From Centrapalus pauciflorus (Eukaryota > Streptophyta > Magnoliopsida > Asterales > Asteraceae), in the NCBI GenBank assembly GCA_020465985.1, contig JAANYP010002630.1:330753-394752 (forward strand): a stretch of 64,000 nt of DNA. Direction: 5' to 3'. The notes beneath the pieces were generated by a model. It saw only the letters and a program-made list of their open reading frames with translations, did no database searches and was not told the origin of the DNA. Made by a program: the position numbers and the translations under genes. This document shows, one piece after another, positions 24,368 through 36,325 of the stretch. How positions within the stretch are numbered: position 1 is the first letter of the stretch; the number at the start of each line of letters is the position of its first letter.

Positions 24368-26705
24368 GTACATGTTGAATAGAAAAACGAAGTTAGAATG
24401 AAACACCGGAAAATCAATACAAATTAACTTATATGAATATAATGGTATAAACTATGCACACATGCATGGGATGTGCCTCTATATATCTATAAGGTTTGGT
24501 TCAGTTTGATTTACTTAACGTTTCATTAAACCACAAACTAAACCAAATCACTGATTTACAAATTTATCAAATTGGTTAGCCATTTATGAACACCAAGTCA
24601 ACTTGATTATTTTGGTTTGTCAGATTTCGTCCGTTGCATGAACCGTGCACATCCCTATTTCCTACTAACTATTGATCATTTATGTCTAAACCTAGAGGTG
24701 GTTAAAACCGAATATACAAAAAAAAATAATAATAATAATAACATACTGTAGTTTATTGACTCCAAAATTCTGCATTGGTCACTTGTACTTGATGCAACAA
24801 AGGCATTAGAAGTATCTATATATTATAATAAATGAAAACAATTCTTGTCACGTGTCACCCTCTTAATACATTACTTTTTCATTTTCCCGCTCTTTTTCCA
24901 AAAATAAAAATTACATTAATTCAAGTAACATGAATATCATTTAATTCATTTAATTTGAACTTTTAAAGCTCATTATTTTTGTTTCCTAAAATAATTGAAA
25001 CTATAACTAATACTTATTAATAATTTTCAAATTAACAAGCTAAAATAATTGTTTTTCTAAATCTATAAGATAATAAACTCAAGTTTAAATGTTCCGAAGA
25101 ATAAATAATTTTAAAACAATTAGTATATTAAAAAAAATTTAATTTAAAAAAATTAATAGATCAATAAAATAATAAATTCCAACTTTAAATGTCTGAAAGA
25201 ATAAATAATTTTATGAAATAATAATTAAATACCTTAGTATACAATAAATTTGAAAAACATTTTGTTATCAAATCTTTATATGTTAAGCATGAAATTTTGA
25301 CACATTTAAAAAAAAATAATCATTCAAATTTCAAATGTATTTTCTTTAATAAAATTTTGTACTAATATTTTTTAAAACTTCAAAACTAAATGTTGCATAA
25401 TTTATATTTTAAAATAACTTAATTTCAAACAATCTTTATTAATGATTTATATTTTAAGTTGTCGCTAGAATTGTTATATCAAGTTTTAATCACTCTGGCA
25501 ATATATATTTATTATTAATTAAAATATCTTCAATAAGAAAAATTTTATATATGGTCTTATTTAAGGTCTCTAACAAAGTTATACAATTTAAAATAATATA
25601 CTTCATAAAAATAAAATATATAAATAGTTATTTTGTTGATTTCTATGGGATTGATAATGACACAACAACAAATAAAACAGAATGAAGATTCCAAAATTTT
25701 GAATTAATAATAAGAAGATAATAATTGAATTAACTCACATATGTAAGAACCATAAAAATACTATATTTAAATCATAATTCAAATATTTTGAATCACATCT
25801 TTACTATCTTTTTTTGGAGTAAACATTAACTTAAAGCCATCATTTTTACCATTGACTCAATGATTTTGTGCGTATGTGTAACAACCTAACTTTTGATCAA
25901 ATACATAATATCTGATTTTAAGCTAATAATGTAATTTTATTACATTATTTGATTGTAATTTAATTAAATTAAATGAAAATATTTAATTAAATTATATAAG
26001 TGTTTTAAATTATTTAGAGGATAAAATTAAAGAAATGTAAAATACAAAGTGGAGGGATTAATTTCATTTATTATCAAAAATGGAAATATAAAACAAGTTA
26101 ATGAGCATAAATGTGCATTAACAACATTTAAAGAAAAATTTTACTCTCTCTTTCTTGATCTTCTTCATTTACGGCTACCTCAAGAAATATCAAGATTGTT
26201 CATAAATTTGTAATTTATTGATGAATTGAGGTCAAGAAAGGTTGCAACAAACATCAAACAACAAGTATTTACAAGATTTCAAGGTAATAATTGGTTTAAA
26301 TTTCGATATTTAAAGAGTTTGGTTCGGTTTTGAGACAAACCGAAACCAAAAAGAATTATAATATGAATTTGTGTTGCATGTTAGAATAAATGAATTGAAA
26401 TCATGTAATTAAGTAATTTGAAATTATAGAAACAGAAATCATGAGTTGGATTGTCCAAAATAAGCAAGGAAATGTAATTTTTGATAAAATTGTGTTCTTG
26501 GCAAAAAGTGCCTATTTTGGACAATCTTGATCAGATTATGGTGTTAATGATAAGAAAAATAGTATAAAATCAACCAAATAATGATAATATAACATTATAC
26601 TAAGTTGCATGTTGATAAAATGAACTTTTGGGAATTTTTATGAAAAATCCGTAAGTATAAAAGATGAACACCAAGAACAATTTCTGGAAAATTATGAAGA
26701 CATGG

Positions 26706-26966
26706 GATCCGAATTCGGATGAGACCGAATTCGGATGGAGCCCCATTTCGGATCTGTACTTCGGACAAAATACTTAAATTCAGATATCTTGGCTATTTTG
26801 GATGAAGTACCATTTCGAACGGAAGGTGATCCGAACTCGGATAATCCGAATTCGGATGGCTCATTTCGGATAGTCCCAGTTCGGATGTGCCATTTCGGAT
26901 GCCAGAATCGAATCCGGGTGATCCGAATTCGGATGGTCCGAATTCGGATGGTCCTAATCCGGATGT
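26706..26966. repeat. Cluster of CCGAATTCGG palindromes in the solo LTR
   Basis: Five perfect CCGAATTCGG words start at 26709, 26725, 26846, 26923 and 26938, with several one-base variants (CCGAACTCGG, CATTTCGGAT, CCCAGTTCGG) between them. The region gives open frames on both strands (26692-27024 and 26735-26977), which reflects the palindromes rather than a gene. Confidence 0.85.
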
Positions 26967-27833
26967 GGTTTTTATAATTTAAAATATATACAATAGAATA
27001 CCTTATATAAATATGAATGATCAAATATAGAAATCAAGATCTATAAAATTAAGAAATACCATCAATTAGAAATCACATGATTATATGCACGATCATATAT
27101 GATCAGATTTCAGAAATGTAACTTTATAAGACTTTGAGATTATTACTGACAAAGAATAGAAAGATTCTGATAAGATTTATGAGATTGATGATAATATGAT
27201 CAAAATATAAGATTGTGAGATCAAAGATCAACGAATGAATCTTGAGCATAAATGATGAACACTGAATATATATTATTCTGATGATATAAGAGCTAATAAA
27301 TATCGGAAATGATATTAATAACAGATTGAGCAACGAGCAAGATGATGAGCAACTGAAAGTCTGACATAAGTCAGATTGTGGTTCTAATCCACTACAGATT
27401 GTGAGCAACAGAGCCAGAGCCAGAAACTAAAAGAGCACAAATAACCAGTAACAGTGAGTTGTAGATTTCACTTTAACTGCATATTATGTGAATTGAGACT
27501 TTTGTTGCATGATCCTGATTTATTTGACATTCTGATCTTGAGCTTATTGATATATTGTCATAGTATATTTACTATGATTTGTTGATCTGAGTATTTCTTC
27601 CTCTAGATTCGATTCTTTGACGAGTCATTTGATTGTTAAGCTTAACTCCATCACTATTGCTCAGTGTTGGGTTAATGTTAGGCTTATGATGTGCTGATTT
27701 ACGTGATGAAAGCACAGAGGGTAGCCAGAGCTGAGCATTCCGATGATATCCATATAGAGCTTTTACTGGTAGCTAGCCCAGTACGTGGCTGATCCCCACT
27801 AATGATGCGTGTGTATGGATTTATCATCATCCG

Positions 27834-28967
27834 AGCATTCCTTATGAATTTGTCTAAAAGTCTCAAGAGCAACAACAGTTTTATAACTGGGAGCTGAGCA
27901 AAGTCGCGCATCAAAAGAGCATTAATTGGCCAATGACCCTTCGAGATTGAGCTGTGCATGAGCCTAGTGCAGTGCATATAGAGCTGAGCCGTGCATGAGC
28001 CGAGTGCAGTGCATGTGCTTTCGCGTTCATAATTGCTTGTTAAATGTGAAATTCTACATTCTCACTAAGCAAATAAGCTTACCCGTTGTTGCATTATTTT
28101 TCAGGTAAAGGCAAAGGATTGGCTGGACCTAGTACATAGGTCAGGAATTTGAAAGAGCTTGAAGAGCATTAGAACCTGTTTCAACATCTTGGTATTTGGA
28201 TGATAATAGAGCTTTGGGGTTCGGGTTTAGTTTATATTATGTGATTTGGTGTAATAGTCTAGATGTTTGTACTTTGCTACTTAAATTCTGTCTCTGTTTG
28301 TAATTAACTTTATTTCCGCAATTGTTAACTTTATCTTAGTTTCCTGATTGATATTGCATTGCTACTGGGCCTAGACTTGAGACCTTTGAGAAATCAGAGG
28401 AGCATTCCTTATGAATTTGTCTAAAAGTCTCAAGAGCAACAACAGTTTTATAACTGGGAGCTGAGCAAAGTCGCGCATCAAAAGAGCATTAATTGGCCAA
28501 TGACCCTTCGAGATTGAGCTGTGCATGAGCCTAGTGCAGTGCATATAGAGCTGAGCCGTGCATGAGCCGAGTGCAGTGCATGTGCTTTCGCGTTCATAAT
28601 TGCTTGTTAAATGTGAAATTCTACATTCTCACTAAGCAAATAAGCTTACCCGTTGTTGCATTATTTTTCAGGTAAAGGCAAAGGATTGGTTGGACCTAGT
28701 ACATAGGTCAGGAATTTGAAAGAGCTTGAAGAGCATTAGAACCTGTTTCAACATCTTGGTATTTGGATGATAATAGAGCTTTGGGGTTCGGGTTTAGTTT
28801 ATATTATGTGATTTGGTGTAATAGTCTAGATGTTTGTACTTTGCTACTTAAATTCTGTCTCTGTTTGTAATTAACTTTATTTCCGCAATTGTTAATTTTA
28901 TCGTAGTTTCCTGATTGATATTGCATTGCTACTGGGCCTAGACTTGAGACCTTTGAGAAATCAGAGG
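27834..28967 (+). repeat. 567 bp tandem duplication
   Basis: 27834-28400 is repeated head to tail at 28401-28967 with only a few differences seen by eye (for example GGCTGG against GGTTGG). The join is AATCAGAGG-AGCATTCC. The near identity points to a recent event or ongoing homogenisation. Confidence 0.93.
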
Positions 28968-29493
28968 GCTTTACAGTATGTCATCTTTTTATTGATTTTA
29001 CTGAATTTAATTTAAAAAATATTAAAGGGTCTTAAGGGATTCCACCGCTTTATAAATTATAAATGTATAACTAAGTTTTTATATCAATCCATGTAATACA
29101 TGGGTATTAACCTAGTTGGTAAAAAAAAAAAAGATTTGGGTTTTTTTCTTTTGGCCCACATGGGTCTACGTAGGAGGGGAAAAAAAAAAACAAACGGCTT
29201 CTAATTTTGCTAGGGGTTTTTGCGCATAGAAACAGGAATAGAGGCACTGCTCTTTTTGGGGGTTCTTCGCTTGCGTGCGCAGAAAACACACAAAACCCAC
29301 AGTATTGTTTCTCCAAAGTTACGTACGAGTTCATAAACCTTTTTAGGTTAATTTCTTATCATCTTTAGCATTGTAGTCATCATTGTTGATAGTGGATTTC
29401 TCTCGGTGGTCTCCTCCGCCCGTGGTTTTCTCCCGTTTTGGGTTTCCACGTAAATACCGGTGTTGCTCTCTCTTTACTTTGCTTTAATTTCTG

Positions 29494-29552
<59 letters not shown>

Positions 29553-29677
29553 TCTACGTAAGAATTCTGTTTATTATTCGTACAACGAACGTGTTAAAGG
29601 TTGTCGATTTTTCCGCTTGTCTTTTTGATCTTGATTACGGGTTGAGAAGATTGTGATCGATTAATTTTTGTAACAAG

Positions 29678-29689
29678 TGGTATCAGAGC
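29678..29689 (+). other. Primer binding site of the copia
   Basis: TGGTATCAGAGC, two bases after the LTR end, matches initiator tRNA-Met. Confidence 0.9.
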
Positions 29690-29749
29690 GTCGAGTTGAT
29701 TGCGAATAATTTATTTTCAGATTATTAATTGGTTTGTACGACTATAGCA

Positions 29750-30799
29750 ATGTTAAAGTATGATTTACCGCTCCGTGATCGGAACACTAGATTTCCGTTG
29801 TGGAAGGTTAAAATGAGAGATGTGTTGATTCAAATGGATTTACATTGGTGTATAGAGGGACGTGCCAATATGCCTGAGTCATGGTCCGATGAAAAAAAGG
29901 ATTATAATGATTTAAAGGCTTTGTCACAAATTCGACTACATTTGTTGAATGATATTTTACAGGATGTTTGTGAGGAGAAAACTGCGGCTGCAATATGGTT
30001 AAAGTTGGAACAGTTGTTGATGACCAAAAGTTTACCCACACAAATTGCACATGAAGCAAAGGTTGTATACTCATCGGCTACATGAAGGTGACTCTATTAC
30101 CGAACATATTTCGAAGTTTAAAGAGATCGTTTGTGATTTGAAGATCTTGGATGTGTGGTATGATGAGGAAAATTTGGGTTTAATTCTTTTGTGATCACTG
30201 CCACCATCTTTTGCCAATTTTATGGATACCATCATTTATAGCCGAGATACTTTATTGTTGGAGGAAGTTTATTGTTCGTTGAACTCAAAGGAGAAAATGA
30301 ATCAGATTGTGACTGGTTCTAAGACTGAAAGTCTTATTATGAGAGGAAGACAACCAGAGAAAGATTTCAAGAGCTCGGGGAGATCACGGTTAAAGTCAAA
30401 TGTCAAGAAAAAGTTTTGCAATTTTTGTAAGAGGAAGGGACATGTAATTGATGAGTGTTACAAACTTCAGAATAAGAATAAAGACAAGGGAAAAGGGTCT
30501 TCTAATCAAGCACAAGTGGATGTAGCGGAAGACGACACGGTGAATTGATAGTTGTTATGGACGATGCTTCGTCGGCATCGCTCGAGTGGATTCTTGATTC
30601 GGGATGTACTTTCACATGTGTCCTAATCGTGACTGGTTTTCCACTTATGAGAGTTTCTCGGGGTCAGTTCGTGCTGGGAATGGTGCATTATGCAAGGTTG
30701 TGGGTCAAGGTAATATTCGAATTAGAATGTACGACAGGATAATCTGAACATTGGGTAATGTGAAACATGTACCTGATCTTAAAAGAAATCTGATTTCAC
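29750..30799 (+). pseudogene. Copia gag and start of protease, broken
   Basis: From the ATG at 29750 the product resembles Tnt1-type gag (LPLRDRNTRFPLWKVKMRD), then shifts frame near 30060. It has a TGA at about 30194, and recovers with a zinc knuckle CNFCKRKGHVIDEC (about 30417-30458). The protease begins WILDSGC at about 30579, shifts frame again, and is cut by the Harbinger-like element at 30803. Confidence 0.88.
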
Positions 30800-31134
30800 T
30801 TAGGGGGTGTTTGGTACAGAGAAATGGAATTGGAAACAGTTCTCTTGTTTGTTTAGGTTTGAGATATGAGAAATAAAACAATTCCTATTCTCTACTTTTG
30901 TTTCTCTCCCATCTAGTGAGAAATGGCAAGAAATGAAATTATCATTTCTCCATCAAAAAAAGCAGAGACTTCGTTTCTCAGCTCTCCATCCCCCAAACCC
31001 TAGTGATACATTTCATTTGCCAAAAACACTTTTGCTAGTTCTCTCCTGTAAACCTTCAGCCGCCCCAACCCCAACCCCGTCGCCTTCAACTTCGCCGCCC
31101 AGACCCTCGTCAGTGATGGTAGCTCCTCATATGT

Positions 31135-31138
<4 letters not shown>

Positions 31139-31195
<57 letters not shown>
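31139..31195. repeat. (CT)n microsatellite
   Basis: A CT run of about 57 bp produces leucine-serine and arginine-glutamate repeats in chance frames on the two strands. Confidence 0.95.
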
Positions 31196-31196
<1 letters not shown>

Positions 31197-31537
31197 ACCT
31201 TCTCACCTGCCGCACCCATTGAACAGCGGCGACGCAACATCGATCAACGGAGGCGCAACCTTCTCCTTCTCCGGTATATCTCTGCAATTCCTCAAACCTT
31301 CGAAGGTATAACTTTTCCTTCCTTTGGTTCATGATTATGATTAATTTTTTTCATTGGTTGTAGTGACGTGATTGCATCAATGGTGGAGATCGGTTCTTTT
31401 TAAAAAAAATATTTTTTCGATCTATTTCAAGAAGTCCACTATTTGTTCTTAATATTATTTTCAGACCATTTTTTATGATTTGAATATTATTTTCATGTTG
31501 AGAATGTTTAAAATTTTTCATAATCCTTTGTGGTAGC

Positions 31538-33191
31538 TGATATCGTCCAATTTGTACATGTTTTATCGCACGATATCTCGTGTTTTGCATAGCTTTTTGG
31601 TTGTTATTCGTCTCAAACTCGATCTTATAGGTTCATATTGTCATTTCAGGTGTTTGTTGAGTAAAAAGAAGTGGAAGGAGCTGAAACAACAAGAACTCGG
31701 CGAGTTCAGACACCTACTCGGCGAGTTTACATCAAAACAGAAAGTTTGACCTGCTCCTGAACTCGGGGAGTTCCTCCTGAACTCGGGGAGTTCCACCTGA
31801 ACTCGGGGAGTTCCTCCTGAACTCGATCAAATGATGAGTCGACAACTGATGAACTCGGCGAGTTCCCTTCATGAACTTGGCGAGTTCTCCCTCCTGGAGA
31901 TCAAATCAGAAGCTGACAACTCATGAACTCGGGGAGTTCAAACCTTGAACTCGACGAGTTCTCCCCAGCCTATAAAAGGAGAATTCTACTCATTTATGAG
32001 GTGACGATTTTTATGACAAAAAACACACACACTCTTGATTTCTAGGGGAAGAAGGAAGGCAAGGAAGGAGATTATCTTGGAGTTTTGACATGGTGGATTG
32101 CATCTTCATCATCACATACATCATTAGGGGAGTTATTCTTATACCTAAGTTTATCTTAATGTGTAGAATTCTTTCTTATTTTGAGATGGTGTTTTACTCC
32201 ATGAGAATGGAGTAGTTTTGTTATGTAATCATTTGGGTAACAAACCCTAAACATTGGATGATGTATATTTTGTATATGATTGGATGATATGTCATAGTTT
32301 GCTTATATTGAATGAAAATCTTGTTGTTATGTTTAGATTCTTTAAACTTGCTATGAATGCTTTATTATGTCCATAATGAGAGTTCGAGATAGTTAGTATT
32401 CATTTTTGATGATCCAAATATCTTGGTGTCTTTGAACCTTTCTACTAGAGATGGTGAAAGAGTATGTTTAAAAAGTGTTTTCATAACAATGAGAGGGAAT
32501 TTGTGTTTTTATGAGAATATAGCATGAATTTTATGATTCGGTGTCAACCGAATCATCTTTCAAAATTCGTAAACTTATTGTGAGCATTCGGTTTTGCATG
32601 ACTCAAGTTCTGAACATATAAAAGAGATTTGCGTGTTCAATTCGTGAGTTATGAGATTATTGTGCTATAACGAGAGATTCGCATAGCTAAATTCTCATTG
32701 CTCGCATTATGAGTCGATATTGTTTTCATGTATAAGAGATTTGAGTGATCACAATATTGGCTATCATGATTAAATAATTCAATCATAGCTTAGAGATTTG
32801 TGTGGTTGTTTCATTAAAAATCATGTAGGCATATTATCCAATCTGCGCTTTAAATTGTTCATCCGTTGTTTAGGGGGAGTGATCCCATTTGGTTACATAT
32901 TCCCCCTTGTTAGAAATCCAAGTTATTAATCTCCTTTCCTTCTTGTGTGTGTCATTGTGATAGATCTTTGTCCATATTTATCTTACATGCATTTTAAATC
33001 AATTTCAACCATAGCTAACCATTAACTGACGGTTCCTATCATCATTACACCAATTGTCTCTGAGTTCGACAACCCGGACTTACATAGGCTATGCTAGTAA
33101 ACGATAGGTAATACTTGCCTATTTGTCCGCTAGTTTTGGTTTATTTATATCCATTTCTTAATTAAAATTAAGGTGTGCTAGCGGCATATCA
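31538..33191 (+). mobile_element. Athila-like solo LTR inside the Harbinger-like element
   Basis: It starts TGATATCGTCC and ends GCTAGCGGCATATCA, with a perfect GTAGC duplication at 31533-31537 and 33192-33196. The end region (GTTCGACAACCCGGACTTA, GGTGTGCTAGCGGCATATCA) is the type that in Athila-group elements borders a tRNA-Asp primer site. No internal region is left. It contains a run of GAACTCGGCGAGTTC-type words. Confidence 0.9.
31693..31962. repeat. Cluster of GAACTCGNSGAGTTC palindromes
   Basis: Nine 13-15 base words of the form GAACTCG-N-CGAGTTC or GAACTCGGGGAGTTC are spaced about 20-50 bp apart, for example at 31693, 31757, 31852 and 31947. Several are exact odd palindromes; the GGGG form is a near palindrome. 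Confidence 0.88.
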
Positions 33192-33928
33192 GTAGCGTGG
33201 GCTACTTGTATGAGAGGAATTGTTTAATATGTTGTAACATCTTCTAATTGTAGTGTTAAGTTTGAAGGGGATACAACTATTATCACCTTACATGCATTAA
33301 GGGAGGAACCGAGGAAGGGACAAGTGACTAATGACTGTGTAGACATAATTATTAACCTTTGCTCTTCTTTCTTAATCATTTGAATAGCAGTTGACCAAGT
33401 GACTATTGATCAAGATGATAAAAACTAGCATTTATTTTGCTTGGATGATTTGGTGCTTAAGAAGGGGGAACTATGTTATGTTTCTTTTTGTTGAAGATCC
33501 TCTTTAAGCTGCTTTTTATGATGAAGAATTGCAGAGTCTTGTACATGAGGACAATTATGTGTTAAAATATCTTTCAAGGGATTGTTTAAATTGCTCAGTT
33601 TATCCACTTTCTTGGCTGAATGTACATAGCCCATCATTTGTACACGACATTTGTTTAGGTGTATTAGTATTTACTTGTTTTTGCTCAACTTGAAAAGTTA
33701 AATTAATCCTATGATATGTGTGTTGTTGTGAATGGGGAGGGCCATCAAGTGGGAGCTACCAGAGGCTCTAATATCTTTTGTGATTATATGGGTTAATATA
33801 ACTAGTATAAGTTGGCTATGTATAATTTTAATAGCATCACCAAAGAAGTTCAGTCCCCACACCACCATTATGTGTGACCTGCTTACTAGATTCAAGTAAT
33901 TTACTAAGCCTTTTTCCTTCTTTTGCAG

Positions 33929-34038
33929 GGGCTAGTTTAAGACATGAAGTTCATAGTTTACTGGAAAATGCTGCAGATGCTCTTCTTTCAGTGGTGAAGT
34001 TGCAAGGAATCACTGGAAATGCATGCCAAGTTTGCAAG
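33929..34038 (+). pseudogene. Exon-like captured fragment
   Basis: A 110 bp open stretch sits between a pyrimidine-rich acceptor (CTTTTGCAG) and a donor (GTATGTC). It encodes LRHEVHSLLENAADALLSVV and then KLQGITGNACQVCK. The balance of residues and the clean splice borders look like a host exon carried by the transposon. I do not recognise the source gene. The remaining interior (33197-33928, 34039-34980) is non-coding by eye. Confidence 0.5.
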
Positions 34039-35014
34039 GTATGTCATTTTCGTTTCTTATTTATGATACATAACTTATACGTTGTAGTCCTTCTTTAGTT
34101 TTTGAAAATTCTGTGATTATCTCCCTAAAGAAAAAGAAAATTCTAAACTTGTTGAAATGAGTAGAAATAACGACCACATTTCGCTAATCCAGGGTTTCGT
34201 TTCCAAGGAAGCAACTCATTTCATAATCAACTCTGCATAATCATCGCAAGTATAGTTTACCAGCCAATCTGCTCAGCTTTAGGTAAAGCCTTCATTGCTG
34301 CCAAATTTAGTGCCACTTACTTCAACACCCATCATTGACTACCAGTACTTATGCTCCGGTTATGTTGGGTTAGCTTCGTGATGCATCAGATTTGGCTTGC
34401 CATCGTGTGTTTGTTTCTTTATCCGAAGCTTACGTGGGTTGTTTGTCATTCACTCCTAAGAAACTTGCAGCAAGCACCTAACACCAACATTACGGTATGC
34501 GACTGAATACCATTGACAAAAGATGGATATTGATATGAGATTCTAGTTTTGATATTGTAGTGGTACTTGTAGTTTTGATATGAAACTTACTCAGAGATCA
34601 TGTAAAATCATAAATGAATAGATGTAAAGTGTAAATGCTTGTAAAGTACATACCATGATGCATTAAATTATAAATGGTTTTTGGTTCAATTGTAAAGTAT
34701 AAACGCTTGTTTGTTTTGGTTTGAATTAAATTGATCAATGGAATGTTTAGTTATTAGTATTTTTAAGGTTTGAATAAGAAATTTTTACAAAATAGTTATG
34801 TTAATTATAATAAATTGTATATAGAATTCTCTGCTGAATTCTCTATTGTACCAAACAAGAGACATGATTCTTTGTTATATATCTCTGTTGAATTCTCTGT
34901 TCTACCAAACAGATGAATCAATTCTCTTTCATCAGACCAATTCTCTTTCTCTGCAATTCCATTCTCTGTTGTCATTTCTCTACATTTTCATTTTCTGTAC
35001 CAAACGCACCCTTA

Positions 35015-35997
35015 GTGCTCTTGATATAAAAGGCTACAAGTTCGTTGGTGAAGGTGGAGTTATCGAGGTAGTTAGAGGATCACTTGTCTATATGAAGGGT
35101 AACCGAAAGAGTGCCGATTTGTATGTGTTGGACGGTAATACCATCATGGGTGATTTTGAAGTTGTTACATCTTCTTTGTCTGCTACACAAAAGACAAAGT
35201 TATGGCACATGAGGCTCGGTCACATTAATGAGGCCGGTTTGAGGGAGTTGAGCGGAAGGAATCTCTTATGTGGTCAAGTGACTGAAAAGCTTCCATTCTG
35301 TGAGCATTGTGTATTTGGGAAGCAGAAGAGAGTCTCATTTTCTACTTCGACTCATACAACGAAGGCGATTCTCGAGTATTTGGGGACCGGCAAAAGTTCA
35401 GTCACATGGCAGTGCGGTTTACATGTTGACTGTTATTGATGATTACTCTCGCAAGGTTTGGGCATTTTTCTTGAAACATAAAAGTGATGCGTTTGCTACT
35501 TTTCGAGATTGGAAGACGATGATAGAGAAGCAAACCGGCAAGCAAGTCAAGTATCTCCGAACCGACAACGGTTTGGAATTTTGTTCGGAGGAGTTTAATA
35601 TTTTTGTACTTCTCAAGGCACTACTAGACACCACACGGTTGTTCACACTCCCCAACAAAACGGCATGGCAGAACGAATGAATCGGACAATTATGGAAAAG
35701 GTTCGATGTATGTTGTCAAATTCTGGGTTGGCAAAGTCGTTTTGGGCCGAAGCCGCATTGATAGCTTGTTATATTATTAACTGTGATCCCTCATATGCCA
35801 TTGACAAGAAAACACCTGTTGAGGTGTGGTCGGGCAAACCGGCTAATTATTCTGACTTGAAGATTTTTAGGTGTCCCGCATATGCCAAAGTTGATAATGG
35901 AAAGTTAGAACCCAAACTAAGAGCAGTGAAGTGTGTATTTCTTGGGTTCAAGTTTGGGGTAAAAGGTTTAAGATTATGGTGTCCAGAATCAGTATAG
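35015..35997 (+). pseudogene. Copia integrase, broken
   Basis: The pre-integrase domain (LWHMRLGHINEAGLRELS, CEHCVFGKQKR, about 35200-35330) is followed by a frameshift near 35385. The DDE core (VIDDYSRKVWAFFLKHK, LRTDNGLEFCSEEF) follows, then another shift near 35640 and the tail MAERMNRTIMEKVR and KTPVEVWSGKP. Two or more indels separate the pieces. Confidence 0.9.
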
Positions 35998-36325
35998 ATG
36001 TGACTTTCGATGAAAAGTCAATGTTATGCAAGCCTTCTGATTCTGAGCAACCAAAGAGAGATGTTTCTATTTTTTCTGATAGATCTAGAGTCGAGGTGGA
36101 GCTACCTAGTAGTCCCACAGTGACATCTATGACTACTACTTCACAGCCTCCTGTATTTTTGGCTCCTAGTAATGATGATGATGGTGCTTCTAATCAACCA
36201 TCATCTAATTTACAAACCTTGCATTGCAAGGGACTGATGTCGAAGGCAAATTACTCGTCCAAGATAATATGATGAAGCAGAAGTAGTAGCATGTGCATTC
36301 AGTGTGGCTCTCGAGATTGATATAG

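Larger units (their letters stand above)
25877..28975 (+). mobile_element. Solo LTR (3.1 kb, Ty3-like) inside the Helitron
   Basis: It starts TGTAACAACC and ends GGGCTTTACA, with a perfect GTATG duplication at 25872-25876 and 28976-28980. No internal retroelement sequence is present, so it is a solo LTR left by recombination. The start and end resemble chromovirus LTRs. It includes a palindrome-rich block and a 567 bp tandem duplication that lengthens it. Confidence 0.88.
24815..29115 (+). mobile_element. Non-autonomous Helitron inside the copia LTR
   Basis: It starts TCTATATATTATAATAAATG after an A and ends with CTAG (29112-29115) before a T, preceded 8 bases earlier by a perfect 7 bp stem hairpin (CCATGTA-A-TACATGG, 29089-29103). 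This is the classic Helitron layout with A|T insertion and no target duplication. The undisturbed site is visible in the 3' LTR at 38151-38160 (AGTATTGGTT). Removing the nested LTR leaves about 1.2 kb, too small for a Rep/helicase, and none is seen. Confidence 0.93.
24747..29675 (+). repeat. 5' LTR of the copia, split by a Helitron
   Basis: The LTR parts are 24747-24814 and 29116-29675, together 628 bp against 627 bp for the 3' LTR. It ends TTTTTGTAACA and contains a (TA)n tract at 29497-29549. Confidence 0.9.
30803..35011. mobile_element. PIF/Harbinger-like element with gene-like interior
   Basis: The ends are GGGGGTGTTTGGTACAGA and, reversed from the right, GGGTGCGTTTGGTACAGA, with TTA duplications at 30800-30802 and 35012-35014. 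It interrupts copia pol between the protease and the integrase pre-domain: the two halves of copia rejoin across it. Without the nested solo LTR it is about 2.55 kb. No transposase is recognised. The interior has exon-like pieces (33929-34038) and a proline/serine-rich leader-like stretch (30933-31140), which suggests captured host sequence. Confidence 0.85.

Noticed and set aside
22691..24406. Isoleucine-tyrosine repeat proteins
   Set aside because: These are (TA)n microsatellites in translation; the same holds for those at 29438-29656, 38416-38779 and 62275-62553.
26692..27024. Facing open frames with repeated IRIRTIR and NSDNPNSD patterns
   Set aside because: They are produced by the CCGAATTCGG palindrome cluster read on both strands; there is no sign of a real protein.
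30933..31334. 133-codon frame with a poly serine-leucine run
   Set aside because: Most of its length is the (CT)n tract. The start part may be captured leader or exon sequence, but a functional gene is not supported.
35665..35997. A separate 110-codon gene starting MAERMNRTIMEKVR
   Set aside because: This is the C-terminal part of the copia integrase displaced by a frameshift, not an independent gene.
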